From NCBI GenBank assembly GCA_963769945.1, contig CAVYOA010000006.1, positions 99,528 to 163,527 on the forward strand: a stretch of 64,000 nucleotides of DNA. Direction: 5' to 3'. This document shows, in pieces, positions 1 through 7,296 of the stretch. The notes under the pieces are model-generated. The model did not search any database and was not told the origin of the DNA. It saw only the letters and a list, made by a program, of their open reading frames with translations. The translations under genes were made by a program, and so were the position numbers. Position 1 is the stretch's first letter, and each line of letters starts with the position of its first letter. This DNA comes from WHSW01 sp963769945. GTDB taxonomy: Bacteria > Actinomycetota > Thermoleophilia > Solirubrobacterales > 70-9.

Positions 1-2
1 GC

Positions 3-740
3 ACGCACGAATTCAACCTCTGGTTCACGATCGCCACCCCACCCGACTCTGAGCTCGGTTTGCAGGGAACACTGGAAGTGCTGCAACGGCTAACGGGCGC
101 CGAGTCGATCCGCCAGCTGCCGACCTTGAAGCTGTTCAAGATCAACATGAACCTGGAGATGGAAAAGGGCACAGAGGCCCTTGCTGAGACCGCCGAGGTG
201 GCGACGCCGCGCGAGCTCGAGGCCCAGCCCTACGACGACACCGACATCGCCGTGATCAGGGCGCTGCAAGGCCCGATGGAGGTTGCCAATCGTCCCTACG
301 ACGACGCCGCGGCCGCGGCGGGAATGTCGACCAGCGAGCTGCTTGTCCACCTCGAAGGCATGGTCGAGCGCAAGATCCTGCGTCGCGTCGCGGCGATTCT
401 CTTTCACCGCCGCGCCGGCTTCTCGGCCAACGGCATGGGCGTGTGGAAGGTGCCAGAGGAGAGGATCCTCGACGTCGGCACCCGGATGTCGGCTGTGCGC
501 GGGATCTCGCACTGCTACGAGCGCCCCACCTACGCCGATTGGCCCTACTCGGTGTTCACGATGGCCCACGGCCGCTCGAAGGAAGAGTGCGACGCGATCC
601 TCGACTCGATCGCCGACGAGCACGACCTCCACGGCGAAGACCGCGCCACGCTCTACTCATCGACCGAGTTCAAGAAGATCCGGCTGCGTTACTTCACCGA
701 GGAGTACGCGGATTGGGAGCGAGCGCACGCGGCGCTCTGA
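3..740 (+). CDS. AhbA/AhbB-type siroheme decarboxylase (Lrp/AsnC-like), 5' end outside window
   Basis: The frame is open from the window edge, so the N-terminus is missing. The first visible stretch (EFNLWFTIATPP, then TLKLFKINMNLEM) matches the AsnC-like sensor half of AhbA/NirD-type proteins. A second winged-helix plus sensor unit follows (DDTDIAVIRALQGPMEV onwards), with the signature CYERPTYADWPYSVFTMAHG about 60 residues before the end. Two such halves in one chain suggest an AhbA-AhbB fusion, which converts siroheme to 12,18-didecarboxysiroheme in the alternative heme or heme d1 routes. hemL lies about 0.7 kb downstream on the same strand, which supports a tetrapyrrole role. Such proteins are often labelled Lrp/AsnC regulators; the RPTY/WPY motif argues for the enzyme family. 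The substrate is not proven by sequence. Confidence 0.8.
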   Translation, partial: THEFNLWFTIATPPDSELGLQGTLEVLQRLTGAESIRQLPTLKLFKINMNLEMEKGTEALAETAEVATPRELEAQPYDDTDIAVIRALQGPMEVANRPYDDAAAAAGMSTSELLVHLEGMVERKILRRVAAILFHRRAGFSANGMGVWKVPEERILDVGTRMSAVRGISHCYERPTYADWPYSVFTMAHGRSKEECDAILDSIADEHDLHGEDRATLYSSTEFKKIRLRYFTEEYADWERAHAAL

Positions 741-772
741 GTTCGCGCCTCGACTGGCGCGCAGCATCGAGA

Positions 773-963
773 CTATCCCGACAGGCCGGCTGCCTTCTCA
801 GCTTCCGCGCGATCCAGGAATCCCTGGCTGCGCACCACACGTCCGTCGAGCACGGTGAAGACAACCGCCGTGTCGATCTCCAACTCGACTCCACTCCTGT
901 CGCATGAGGGCATCGGCGTAAGCCGTCACGATGTTGACGTTCTCCTCGACATCGCTTACCCAG
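773..963 (-). pseudogene. Remnant of a SnoaL-like (NTF2-fold) gene with the middle deleted
   Basis: Read leftward, the bases near 960-905 encode SDVEENVNIVTAYADALM, the typical start of actinobacterial SnoaL-like proteins (SEENVEIVRAYYDAL). After a frame change near 900 the next residues are SGVELEIDTAVVF, then VVRSQGFLDRAEAEKAAGL and a stop at 773-775, which is the typical C-terminal end of the same family. About 60-70 residues that should lie between are absent and no start codon remains. This is a decayed gene with an internal deletion, not a sequencing slip alone. An intact SnoaL-like gene exists at 47665-48069. Confidence 0.6.
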
Positions 964-1001
964 TATCCCCGACCCGGGCGCAGCGGCGTTGTCCCCGCGG
1001 C

Positions 1002-1007
1002 TACGAT
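1002..1007 (+). promoter_or_regulatory. -10 element TACGAT for a leaderless lipoprotein mRNA
   Basis: TACGAT ends exactly six bases before GTG at 1014, placing the expected transcription start on the start codon. The same geometry recurs across the window. No convincing -35 is visible. Confidence 0.45.
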
Positions 1008-1013
1008 CGTCGC

Positions 1014-1428
1014 GTGAACAGAGTCCACCGCCGCCACAGTGATCGCCTTCCTCCTCTTAGCGGCTCCGGCTGTTGGTTGTGGAGGCGGCGACGACAGTCC
1101 CGATGAGCTTGGACCGGCGCAAGTGCGCGCCAACCTCGAGGCCGGGGGTTACGAGGTCGGGGAGGACATCACCGACGGCGCCAACCTGTCGCTGCCCCCC
1201 AAGGGCGAGATCGACGCCGACCTCTACTTCGGCGTCGAGTCCGGACCCGAGCAGGAGCCCGGGCTCACTGCCGGCGTCTACTTTTTCTCCGACGCCGCGG
1301 ACGCGCAGGCCGTCGCGGCTGCGTTCTCGGATTCTCTGCACGAGATCCGCGATACGCGTCTATACAACCTCGCCGACGACGACGAGGACGTGCTCAACGC
1401 CCTCGTCGAGACCGCAGAAGGCGGCTAG
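1014..1428 (+). CDS. Small secreted lipoprotein, frameshifted inside the signal peptide
   Basis: From about 1039 the frame encodes VIAFLLLAAPAVGCGGGDD, a hydrophobic core and lipobox (PAVGC) followed by a Gly/Asp-rich linker and an acidic domain of about 110 residues. It would be exported by Sec and lipidated on the Cys. That frame lacks the usual positively charged N-region, but a GTG at 1014 in another frame gives VNRVHRRHS just before it and sits six bases after a -10 box. Joining the two with a one-base shift near 1030-1040 yields a normal signal peptide. The mature domain (GVYFFSDAADAQAVAAAFSD) is not a family I recognise. Confidence 0.6.
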
Positions 1429-1440
1429 TTGCGCCGGGCC

Positions 1441-1446
1441 TAGAAT
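1441..1446 (+). promoter_or_regulatory. -10 element TAGAAT upstream of hemL
   Basis: TAGAAT is followed by six bases and then ATC at 1453, which would be +1. It also supplies the in-frame TAG stop that limits how far upstream hemL can start. Confidence 0.5.
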
Positions 1447-1452
1447 CGCCCC

Positions 1453-2745
1453 ATCGTCGCGCCCGACACCAGCAGCTCTGAAGCCCTGTACCGGCGTGCC
1501 GTCGAGCTGCTGCCCGGCGGTGTCAATTCGCCTGTGCGGGCGATGCGCTCCATCGGCCGCGACCATCCGATCTTCATCGAGCGCGGCGAGGGCTGTGAGC
1601 TCGTCGACGTCGACGGCAACCGTTACCTCGACTGGGTCTGTTCCTGGGGCCCGCTGATCCTCGGCCACGGCGACGCGGGCGTGCTCGAGGCGGTGCAGGC
1701 CGCGGCGACGCGGGGTACGAGCTTCGGCGCTCCGACCGAAGGCGAGGTCGAGCTCGCCGCTGAGGTCTGTGACCGCTTCGACTCAGTCGAGATGGTGCGG
1801 ATGGTGAACTCGGGAACCGAGGCGGCGATGAGCGCCGTCCGGCTCGCTCGCGCAGCCACCGGGCGCGAGCAGCTGATCAAGTTCGCGGGCGCCTATCACG
1901 GCCACGTCGACGGCCTGCTTGCCGAGGCCGGCTCCGGTCTCGCCACGCAGGGGATTCCGGCGAGCCCAGGGGTGCCGGCGGCGCAGGCCGCAGCCACGAC
2001 CGTCGTGCCGTGGAACGACATCGACGCAGTGCGCGCCGCGCTTGAAGCGCACGAAGTCGCAGCGATCCTGGCCGAGCCGCTGCCGGCGAACATGGGTCTC
2101 GTGCCTGCCCGCGACGGCTTTCTCGGCGAGCTGCGCGAGCTCGCGAGCAAACACGGGGCCCTGTTGGTGTTCGACGAGGTGATCTCGGGCTTTCGCGTGG
2201 CCCGCGGCGGCGCCCAAGAGCTTTACGGCGTCGAAGCCGACGTCACCATCATGGGGAAGGTCATCGGTGGCGGGGTTCCGGCGGCCGCCTACGGCGCCTC
2301 ACGCCAGTTGATGGAGCGAATCGCGCCTGCCGGCGACGTCTATCAGGCTGGAACGCTGTCCGGCAATCCGCTCGCTGTCGCCGCGGGACGAGCGACGCTG
2401 GCACGCCTCGATGCCGCCGCCTATCAGCGCCTCGGCGAGCTCAGCGAACGCCTGGCCGCGGGTCTGCGCGAAGCGGCCGCCGATCGCCCGGTCAGCGTCG
2501 CCTCCGCGCCGGGCCTGGTCACACCGTTCTTCGCGGCTCAGGCGCCGACCAACTTCGCCGAGGCCTCGGCCTGCGACCTGAATACCTACGGGCGCTTTGC
2601 CCGCGCTCTGCTCGACCGCGGCATCTATCCCCCCGCCTCGCAGTTCGAGGCCTGGTTCGTTTCCCTCGCCCACGACGAGGCCGCGATCGATCGCACCTGC
2701 GAGATGGCGGCAGAGGCGTTTGCCGCCAGCGATGCCAATGCCTGA
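1453..2745 (+). CDS. hemL: Glutamate-1-semialdehyde 2,1-aminomutase
   Basis: This PLP enzyme turns glutamate-1-semialdehyde into 5-aminolevulinate, the C5-pathway precursor of all tetrapyrroles. Visible signatures are LLPGGVNSPVRAM, NSGTEAAMSAVRLARAATGR, GAYHGHVDGLL, LLVFDEVISGFR and IMGKVIGGGVP, with the PLP lysine in the last. Length is about 430 residues, normal for HemL. The conserved N-terminal helix (SSEALYRRAVELLPGG) is in frame upstream of the first GTG (1534), so 1534 is too late. Between the in-frame TAG at 1441 and that helix there is no ATG, GTG or TTG; ATC at 1453 lies at the predicted +1 of a leaderless mRNA. Either a rare ATC start or a base error explains this. Its stop overlaps the start of the next gene. 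Confidence 0.93.
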   Translation: MVAPDTSSSEALYRRAVELLPGGVNSPVRAMRSIGRDHPIFIERGEGCELVDVDGNRYLDWVCSWGPLILGHGDAGVLEAVQAAATRGTSFGAPTEGEVELAAEVCDRFDSVEMVRMVNSGTEAAMSAVRLARAATGREQLIKFAGAYHGHVDGLLAEAGSGLATQGIPASPGVPAAQAAATTVVPWNDIDAVRAALEAHEVAAILAEPLPANMGLVPARDGFLGELRELASKHGALLVFDEVISGFRVARGGAQELYGVEADVTIMGKVIGGGVPAAAYGASRQLMERIAPAGDVYQAGTLSGNPLAVAAGRATLARLDAAAYQRLGELSERLAAGLREAAADRPVSVASAPGLVTPFFAAQAPTNFAEASACDLNTYGRFARALLDRGIYPPASQFEAWFVSLAHDEAAIDRTCEMAAEAFAASDANA

Positions 2746-3344
2746 CCCAGCCGATGCTTTGCTCACCCTCGCGGCCGAATTACGCGCTGAGGATTCGGTC
2801 ATCAGCCCGCACGTGGTCGATGTCGACACCGCGCCCGTGCTCGGCCTCCTCGCCGCTGCCGGTCCGCGGGCTGAGGCCGATCCTGCCGCCTATGCGCTGG
2901 TGGTCGAGTCCGTGCGCGAGGGCTACTTGCTGCATTACGGCAGCGCCCGCGTCGTCGTCGGCGCCGACGACGACCTCGCTCTGCTCGCCGGCGACTACCT
3001 CTATGCCCTCGGTCTCGAACGTCTCGCGGCGCTCGGCGATCTCGAGGCGGTGCGCGAGCTCTCGGACCTGATCAGCCTCGCCGCCCAGGTTCATGATCGA
3101 GACGGCACTGCAAATCCCGGCGCCGCGGCCGCGGCGCTCTGGCTCGCCTGCGTCACGGCGATCGCCACTGGTAGCTCATCGCCCCACGAGCAAGCGAAGG
3201 CCGCGCTTCGAAGTGGCGCCGCCTGGCGCCGCTCGGGCGCTCTGGGCCGACGCTCAATCTGCCGCGGCCGAAGCGGGGATCGGCGAGCCTCTTGGCGAGG
3301 GCGCTGCTTCATTAGACTTTGGCTCGATCTCCACTCTTGGCTGA
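2738..3344 (+). CDS. Conserved hypothetical protein between hemL and the bc complex, frameshifted
   Basis: ATG at 2738 overlaps the end of hemL (coupled translation). The product is an alpha-helical protein of about 200 residues with the readable core SVREGYLLHYGSARVVVG, DLALLAGDYLYALGLERLA and RELSDLISLAAQVHD. Somewhere between 3205 and 3255 the frame breaks: the second half (ALWADAQSAAAEAGIGEPLG, ending DFGSISTLG and a stop at 3342-3344) is in another frame. The reconstructed stop overlaps the TTG start of the Rieske gene. No function is recognised; position suggests a link to the quinol oxidase or heme supply. Confidence 0.65.
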
Positions 3345-3993
3345 CCAGGCGGACAAACAGCGGGGGAACACCCCCGAAAAGCCCAAGCCGGCGGGCTACT
3401 ACGAAGGCGAGACGATGACTCGTCGTGGCGTCTTCGCGGTCGCCGGGCAGGCGATGGGCGGCATTGCCGTAACTGCGGTCGCCCTGCCCGTCGTCGGCTT
3501 CGCCGTCGCGCCGCTGTTCGACCGCCCCGAGGAGACGTGGCAAGGCGTCGGCCCGCCCGACGATTTCAGCCCTGACACCTATCGCCAAGCGGTGATCACG
3601 ATCGTCGACGGCGTCGGCGACTCCGGCAAGACGACGGTCTACATCCGCCAGGGCAGCCCCGAGCTCGACGAGGACCCGGCCGAGTACATCGCGATCTCGA
3701 CCCGCTGTGCTCATCTCGGCTGTCCGGTGCGTTTCGTCAAGGCCGCAGGCAACTTCATCTGCCCCTGTCACGGCGGCGTCTATGACTTCGAGGGCAAGGT
3801 CATCGGTGGGCCCCCGGTGCGCCCGCTCGACCGCTTCCAGACGCGGATCACCGGCGACACGCTCGAGGTCGGCCCGCGCTTCAGCGTCACCAACGATCTC
3901 GAGCCGGTTCGCGCCCGCGACCCCGGTGAGTTCACAGGCGGCGTTTGGGAATATCTCTATCCGCCCCGGCCGACAACCGCCGCTTCCCCCTGA
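3337..3993 (+). CDS. qcrA: Rieske iron-sulfur subunit of a quinol:cytochrome c oxidoreductase
   Basis: The protein (about 218 residues from TTG 3337) has an N-terminal TRRGVFAVAGQ twin-arginine-like segment leading into one membrane anchor (about residues 30-52). The soluble domain carries the [2Fe-2S] ligands CAHLGC and CPCHGG and then VIGGPPVRPLDRF. It accepts an electron from quinol and passes it to the cytochrome c domain of the complex. TTG 3337 overlaps the preceding stop; another in-frame TTG lies at 3319. Its stop overlaps the next ATG (TGATG). Export by the Tat pathway fits with tatA/tatC encoded 5 kb downstream. Confidence 0.93.
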   Translation: MADQADKQRGNTPEKPKPAGYYEGETMTRRGVFAVAGQAMGGIAVTAVALPVVGFAVAPLFDRPEETWQGVGPPDDFSPDTYRQAVITIVDGVGDSGKTTVYIRQGSPELDEDPAEYIAISTRCAHLGCPVRFVKAAGNFICPCHGGVYDFEGKVIGGPPVRPLDRFQTRITGDTLEVGPRFSVTNDLEPVRARDPGEFTGGVWEYLYPPRPTTAASP

Positions 3994-4859
3994 TGCCGAA
4001 GCTTCCAGTCCCAGCTGTGCTCAAGAAGCCGCGCAAGCCGGGCGAAGGCGCCTCGGTGCGCACCGGCAACGGCAACGGGGCCGGCCACAACGGATCAACC
4101 GCCACCGACAAGAACGGCAACGGGTCTGGCCGTGGCGCGATCGAAACCGCCAAGGAAGGCGGCATCGATGTCATCGGCTGGCTCGACTCGCGCTCCGGAA
4201 TGTCTCCGTTTCTCACCGGGATGCTGCTGCGCAAGGTCCCGAAGGGCACTAACTGGTTCTACACCCTGGGCTCGGCGACGATGTTCGCCTTCGCGATGCA
4301 GGCGCTCACCGGCGTCTTCTTGGCGATGTACTACGTGCCCTCCTCGACCGAGGCCTATAACTCGATCGCCAACCTGACCAACGAGGTCTTCCTCGGCGAG
4401 TTCGTTCGCGGCCTGCACAAGTGGGGCGCGACGCTGATGATCATCCTCATCTTCCTGCACATGGGCCGGACCTTCTTCTTCGGCGCCTACAAGTATCCAC
4501 GCGAGCTCAACTGGGTGATCGGCGTCGTCCTCGTCATCCTCACCCTGGTCATGGGCCTGACCGGCTATCTGCTGCCCTTCGACCAGCGCTCCTACTGGGC
4601 GACGATCGTGGCCATGAACATCACCGGAACGGGGCCTGTCGTCGGGCCCTATCTGGCCGACTTCCTTCGCGCCGGCTCGGAGATCGGGGCGACGACGCTG
4701 CCGCGCTTCTACGCCGTGCACATGCTCTTGGTGCCGGGAGCGATCATCGCCCTGATCGGCGCTCACCTATATCTCGTCGTCAAGCAGGGGACGACGGCGC
4801 CGCCATGGGTTCGCGCCGACTCGCAGCCGAAGTCCGTGCGCGAGGAAGAGGTCGGGTGA
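3993..4859 (+). CDS. qcrB: b6-type cytochrome b subunit
   Basis: ATG 3993 overlaps the Rieske stop. After a Gly/Asn-rich N-terminal extension of about 45 residues, four membrane helices follow. Heme ligands appear as H-x13-H in helix II (LHKWGATLMIILIFLH) and H-x14-H in helix IV (from AVHMLLVPG to GAHLYL). The 14-residue spacing is typical of b6 rather than mitochondrial-type cytochrome b. The protein ends after helix IV, so the second half of cytochrome b is a separate gene, as in Bacillus. Where Bacillus QcrB has a cysteine that binds an extra heme covalently (AYCFGG), this protein has WFYTLGS. It forms the Qi/Qo core with the neighbours. Confidence 0.92.
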   Translation: MPKLPVPAVLKKPRKPGEGASVRTGNGNGAGHNGSTATDKNGNGSGRGAIETAKEGGIDVIGWLDSRSGMSPFLTGMLLRKVPKGTNWFYTLGSATMFAFAMQALTGVFLAMYYVPSSTEAYNSIANLTNEVFLGEFVRGLHKWGATLMIILIFLHMGRTFFFGAYKYPRELNWVIGVVLVILTLVMGLTGYLLPFDQRSYWATIVAMNITGTGPVVGPYLADFLRAGSEIGATTLPRFYAVHMLLVPGAIIALIGAHLYLVVKQGTTAPPWVRADSQPKSVREEEVG

Positions 4860-5557
4860 ACAACGCCGAGAAAGAGGAGTACCTCCGCGAGTACGAGGTG
4901 CTGAAGAAGAAGGGCAAGCCCTTCTTCCCCTACGCGATCACCAAGGACTCGGCGATGTTCGTCGTCGTCGCGCTGATGATGATCGTGATGTCGCTGGTGC
5001 TCGGCGCCGAGCTCGGGCCCAAGGCCGATCCGACGACGACCACCTATGTGCCGCGTCCCGAGTGGTACTTCTTCTTCCTCTTCGAGCTGCTCAAGGTGAT
5101 CAAGCCGCCTGAGCTGGTGCCGGTGGCGACGATTGGGATCCCGACGCTGTGCATGGTCTTGCTCCTGCTGTTGCCGTTCTACGATCGCAACCCCGAGCGC
5201 CGGCCCGAGCGCCGGCCGATCGCGACCACGGCCGGCATCCTGACGATCATCGCAATGGCCTACCTCACCTTCCTCGGCGCCTCGGCCGGCTCGCCGACCG
5301 AGATCGACCTCGAGGTGGCGCCGCAGTTCGAAAACGGTAAGCAGGTCGCCGCGCAGTCGGGCTGTCTCGCCTGCCACAAGTTCGGTGAGAACGGCAACGA
5401 CGGGCCGGGGCCCGAATTGACCGAGATCGGCGCGAAGCTGCCCGCGCAAGCGATCGAGCGCACCCTCGTCAACCCCGCCGGGATCATGCCCGAGTACGGT
5501 GAGCTGCCTGACGAGAAGTTCGACAATCTCGTCAATTTCCTGGCGTCGCTGCAATAG
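4856..5557 (+). CDS. qcrC: Subunit IV-cytochrome c fusion of the b6c complex
   Basis: GTG 4856 overlaps the preceding TGA (GTGA). The first about 150 residues are subunit IV-like with three membrane helices and the Qo-site motif PEWYFFFLFELLK. A monoheme cytochrome c domain is fused at the C-terminus: CLACH binds the heme and the Met in NPAGIMPEYGELP is the likely axial ligand. This architecture equals Bacillus QcrC and differs from the diheme QcrC of mycobacteria and streptomycetes. The product oxidises menaquinol and reduces a terminal oxidase. Confidence 0.92.
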   Translation: MNNAEKEEYLREYEVLKKKGKPFFPYAITKDSAMFVVVALMMIVMSLVLGAELGPKADPTTTTYVPRPEWYFFFLFELLKVIKPPELVPVATIGIPTLCMVLLLLLPFYDRNPERRPERRPIATTAGILTIIAMAYLTFLGASAGSPTEIDLEVAPQFENGKQVAAQSGCLACHKFGENGNDGPGPELTEIGAKLPAQAIERTLVNPAGIMPEYGELPDEKFDNLVNFLASLQ

Positions 5558-6273
5558 CCGACTCCGAGGAGCAGGAGCAGTTCGCGGGCCAGATCCGGGG
5601 GATGTTCGATCGCATTGCGGGCGTCTATGACCTGATGAACTCGGCGATGACGGCGGGCCTTCACCATCGCTGGCGCGCCCGGGCGGCCGATCGCGCCGCA
5701 CTCGAGCCCGGCGACCGCGCCCTTGACGCCTGCTGCGGAACCGGCGACCTCGCCTTCGAGCTCGCGCGACGGGTCGGCCCGCAGGGTGAGGTGATCGGCT
5801 CCGACTTCTCAGAGCGGATGCTCGATCTCGCCCGTTCGAAGGCGCACGAGCGCTCCCCGTCCTCGGTGCGCTTCGAGTGGGGCGATGCCCTCGAGCTTCC
5901 CTACGACGCCGGTTCGTTCGAGGCGGTAACAGTCGGCTTCGGTGTTCGCAACCTCGCCGATCTCGACCGCGGCGTGGCCGAGCTCGCTCGTGTGCTCAAG
6001 CCCGGTGGGCGGCTGGTGATCCTCGAGATCACGAATCCGACTCGCCCACCGCTGTCGACCTTCTTCTCGTTGTGGTTCGACCGGCTCGTGCCGCTGCTGG
6101 GCACGCTTGCGGGCGACCGCGAGGCCTACACCTACCTGCCCGAGTCGGTCAAGCGCTTCCCACCGCCCGAGGGACTGGCGCTGATCATGGACAAAGCCGG
6201 GCTCGAGGGCATCCGCTACACGGTGCTCGCAGGCGGCATCATCGCGATCCACTCCGGCATCCGCGTCGCCTAG
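5554..6273 (+). CDS. menG: Demethylmenaquinone/ubiquinone C-methyltransferase (UbiE/MenG)
   Basis: A class I SAM methyltransferase that catalyses the last step of menaquinone synthesis. Signatures are RGMFDRIAGVYDLMNS at the start, the SAM motif ALDACCGTGDLAFELA, FGVRNLADLDRG, and LKPGGRLVILEITNP. Starting at ATG 5602 removes the helix before FDRIAG that homologues have. In-frame codons continue upstream (DSEEQEQFAGQIRG) to ATA at 5554, which overlaps the qcrC stop, with no ATG/GTG/TTG in between; the true start is therefore unclear. It lies next to the quinol oxidase and a prenyl synthase, so menaquinone is the probable pool. Confidence 0.9.
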   Translation: MADSEEQEQFAGQIRGMFDRIAGVYDLMNSAMTAGLHHRWRARAADRAALEPGDRALDACCGTGDLAFELARRVGPQGEVIGSDFSERMLDLARSKAHERSPSSVRFEWGDALELPYDAGSFEAVTVGFGVRNLADLDRGVAELARVLKPGGRLVILEITNPTRPPLSTFFSLWFDRLVPLLGTLAGDREAYTYLPESVKRFPPPEGLALIMDKAGLEGIRYTVLAGGIIAIHSGIRVA

Positions 6274-6279
6274 GACCTC

Positions 6280-7269
6280 GTGAGCCGCTCCGAGATTCCA
6301 CCGCCGGTCACTCGCGTGCTCGACGCCTCTGAGTCGTGGCTGCCACGACGCATGAATGCAGTTGAGAGGCGCCTCGGTGAGCTGGTCGAGGGCCACGGTG
6401 CGGCTCTCGCGGCGGAGGCCGGGTCGACTCTCGCGGCGGGTGGCAAGCGGATGCGACCAATGTTGGTCTTGCTCTGCGCAGGGCCCGATGCCGGCGATGA
6501 CGCTGTGCGGGCCGCGGTCGCGGTCGAGCTCGTCCACATGGCGACCTTGGTTCACGACGATGTCCTTGACGCGGCGCCGATTCGCCGCGGTCGCCCGACC
6601 GTGTTCGCGCGCGCTGGGCGCAACGCAGCGACCACCGTCGGCGACTTGCTGCTCTCACGAGCCTTCGCCGAGCTCAGCGAGGCTGATGGTGAAGCGGCTC
6701 GCCGGGTCTCGCTGCTTGCCAACGCCTCAGTCGGCCTCGCTCGAGGCGAGCTGATGCAGCGCCGCGACGCTTTCTCGCGCTCGCTCGACGCGGGACGCTA
6801 CTTGCAGCGCTGCATGTTGAAAACAGCTCGCCTCTTCGAGTGCGCCTGCCTCGTCGGCGCCGATCCCGAGCCGAGCCCGGCCGCGGCGGCGGCGCTGACC
6901 TCGTATGGACGCGAGATCGGGCTCGCCTTCCAGTTGCTCGACGACGTGCTTGATATCACCGGCCCGGCGGACCGCACAGGCAAGGCGCGCGGCACCGATT
7001 TGCTCGACGGCACCGTCACCTTGCCGATGATCCTCGCCCGCGAACGCGACCCCTCGCTCGCCGCCGTCGACCTGCGCGCGCTCGAAGCGGCGTCGGCCGC
7101 GAGCTTGTGTGACCGGATCGCGGCAACTGGCGCCCTCGACGATGTCCGCGCCGATGCGCGCGGGCGCGTCGAAGTGGCCAAGGATGCGCTGTCTGAGGCC
7201 GAGCTCGATGATCAGAGACGCGAATTGCTTGGACTCGTCGCCGACGGCGTCGTCGAGCGATACTCCTGA
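6280..7269 (+). CDS. Long-chain polyprenyl diphosphate synthase
   Basis: GTG 6280 follows menG by six bases. The 329-residue product is a trans-prenyltransferase: GGKRMRPMLVLL, the first Asp-rich motif LVHDDVLDAAPIRRGRPT (about residues 84-101), GDLLLSRAF, and the second Asp-rich motif LAFQLLDDVLDITG (about 211-224). It extends isoprenoid chains, most likely the side chain of menaquinone, as neighbouring menG implies. Chain length cannot be fixed from sequence with confidence. The stop codon lies inside the inverted repeat of the shared terminator. Confidence 0.92.
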   Translation: MSRSEIPPPVTRVLDASESWLPRRMNAVERRLGELVEGHGAALAAEAGSTLAAGGKRMRPMLVLLCAGPDAGDDAVRAAVAVELVHMATLVHDDVLDAAPIRRGRPTVFARAGRNAATTVGDLLLSRAFAELSEADGEAARRVSLLANASVGLARGELMQRRDAFSRSLDAGRYLQRCMLKTARLFECACLVGADPEPSPAAAAALTSYGREIGLAFQLLDDVLDITGPADRTGKARGTDLLDGTVTLPMILARERDPSLAAVDLRALEAASAASLCDRIAATGALDDVRADARGRVEVAKDALSEAELDDQRRELLGLVADGVVERYS

Positions 7270-7284
7270 CGGCTCGTCAGGAGT
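7262..7284. terminator. Bidirectional hairpin between convergent genes
   Basis: ACTCCTGACG and CGTCAGGAGT form a perfect 10-bp stem around the loop GCT. It spans the end of the prenyl synthase gene and lies just beyond the end of the leftward zinc-ribbon gene. There is no strong T-run on either side, so it may act as a stabilising or Rho-assisted end. Confidence 0.6.
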
Positions 7285-7296
7285 TCTCGCTCGCGC

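Noticed and set aside
3945..3992. Earlier start for qcrB
   Set aside because: The extra 16 residues lie inside the Rieske gene; ATG 3993 overlaps the Rieske stop in the usual coupled way.
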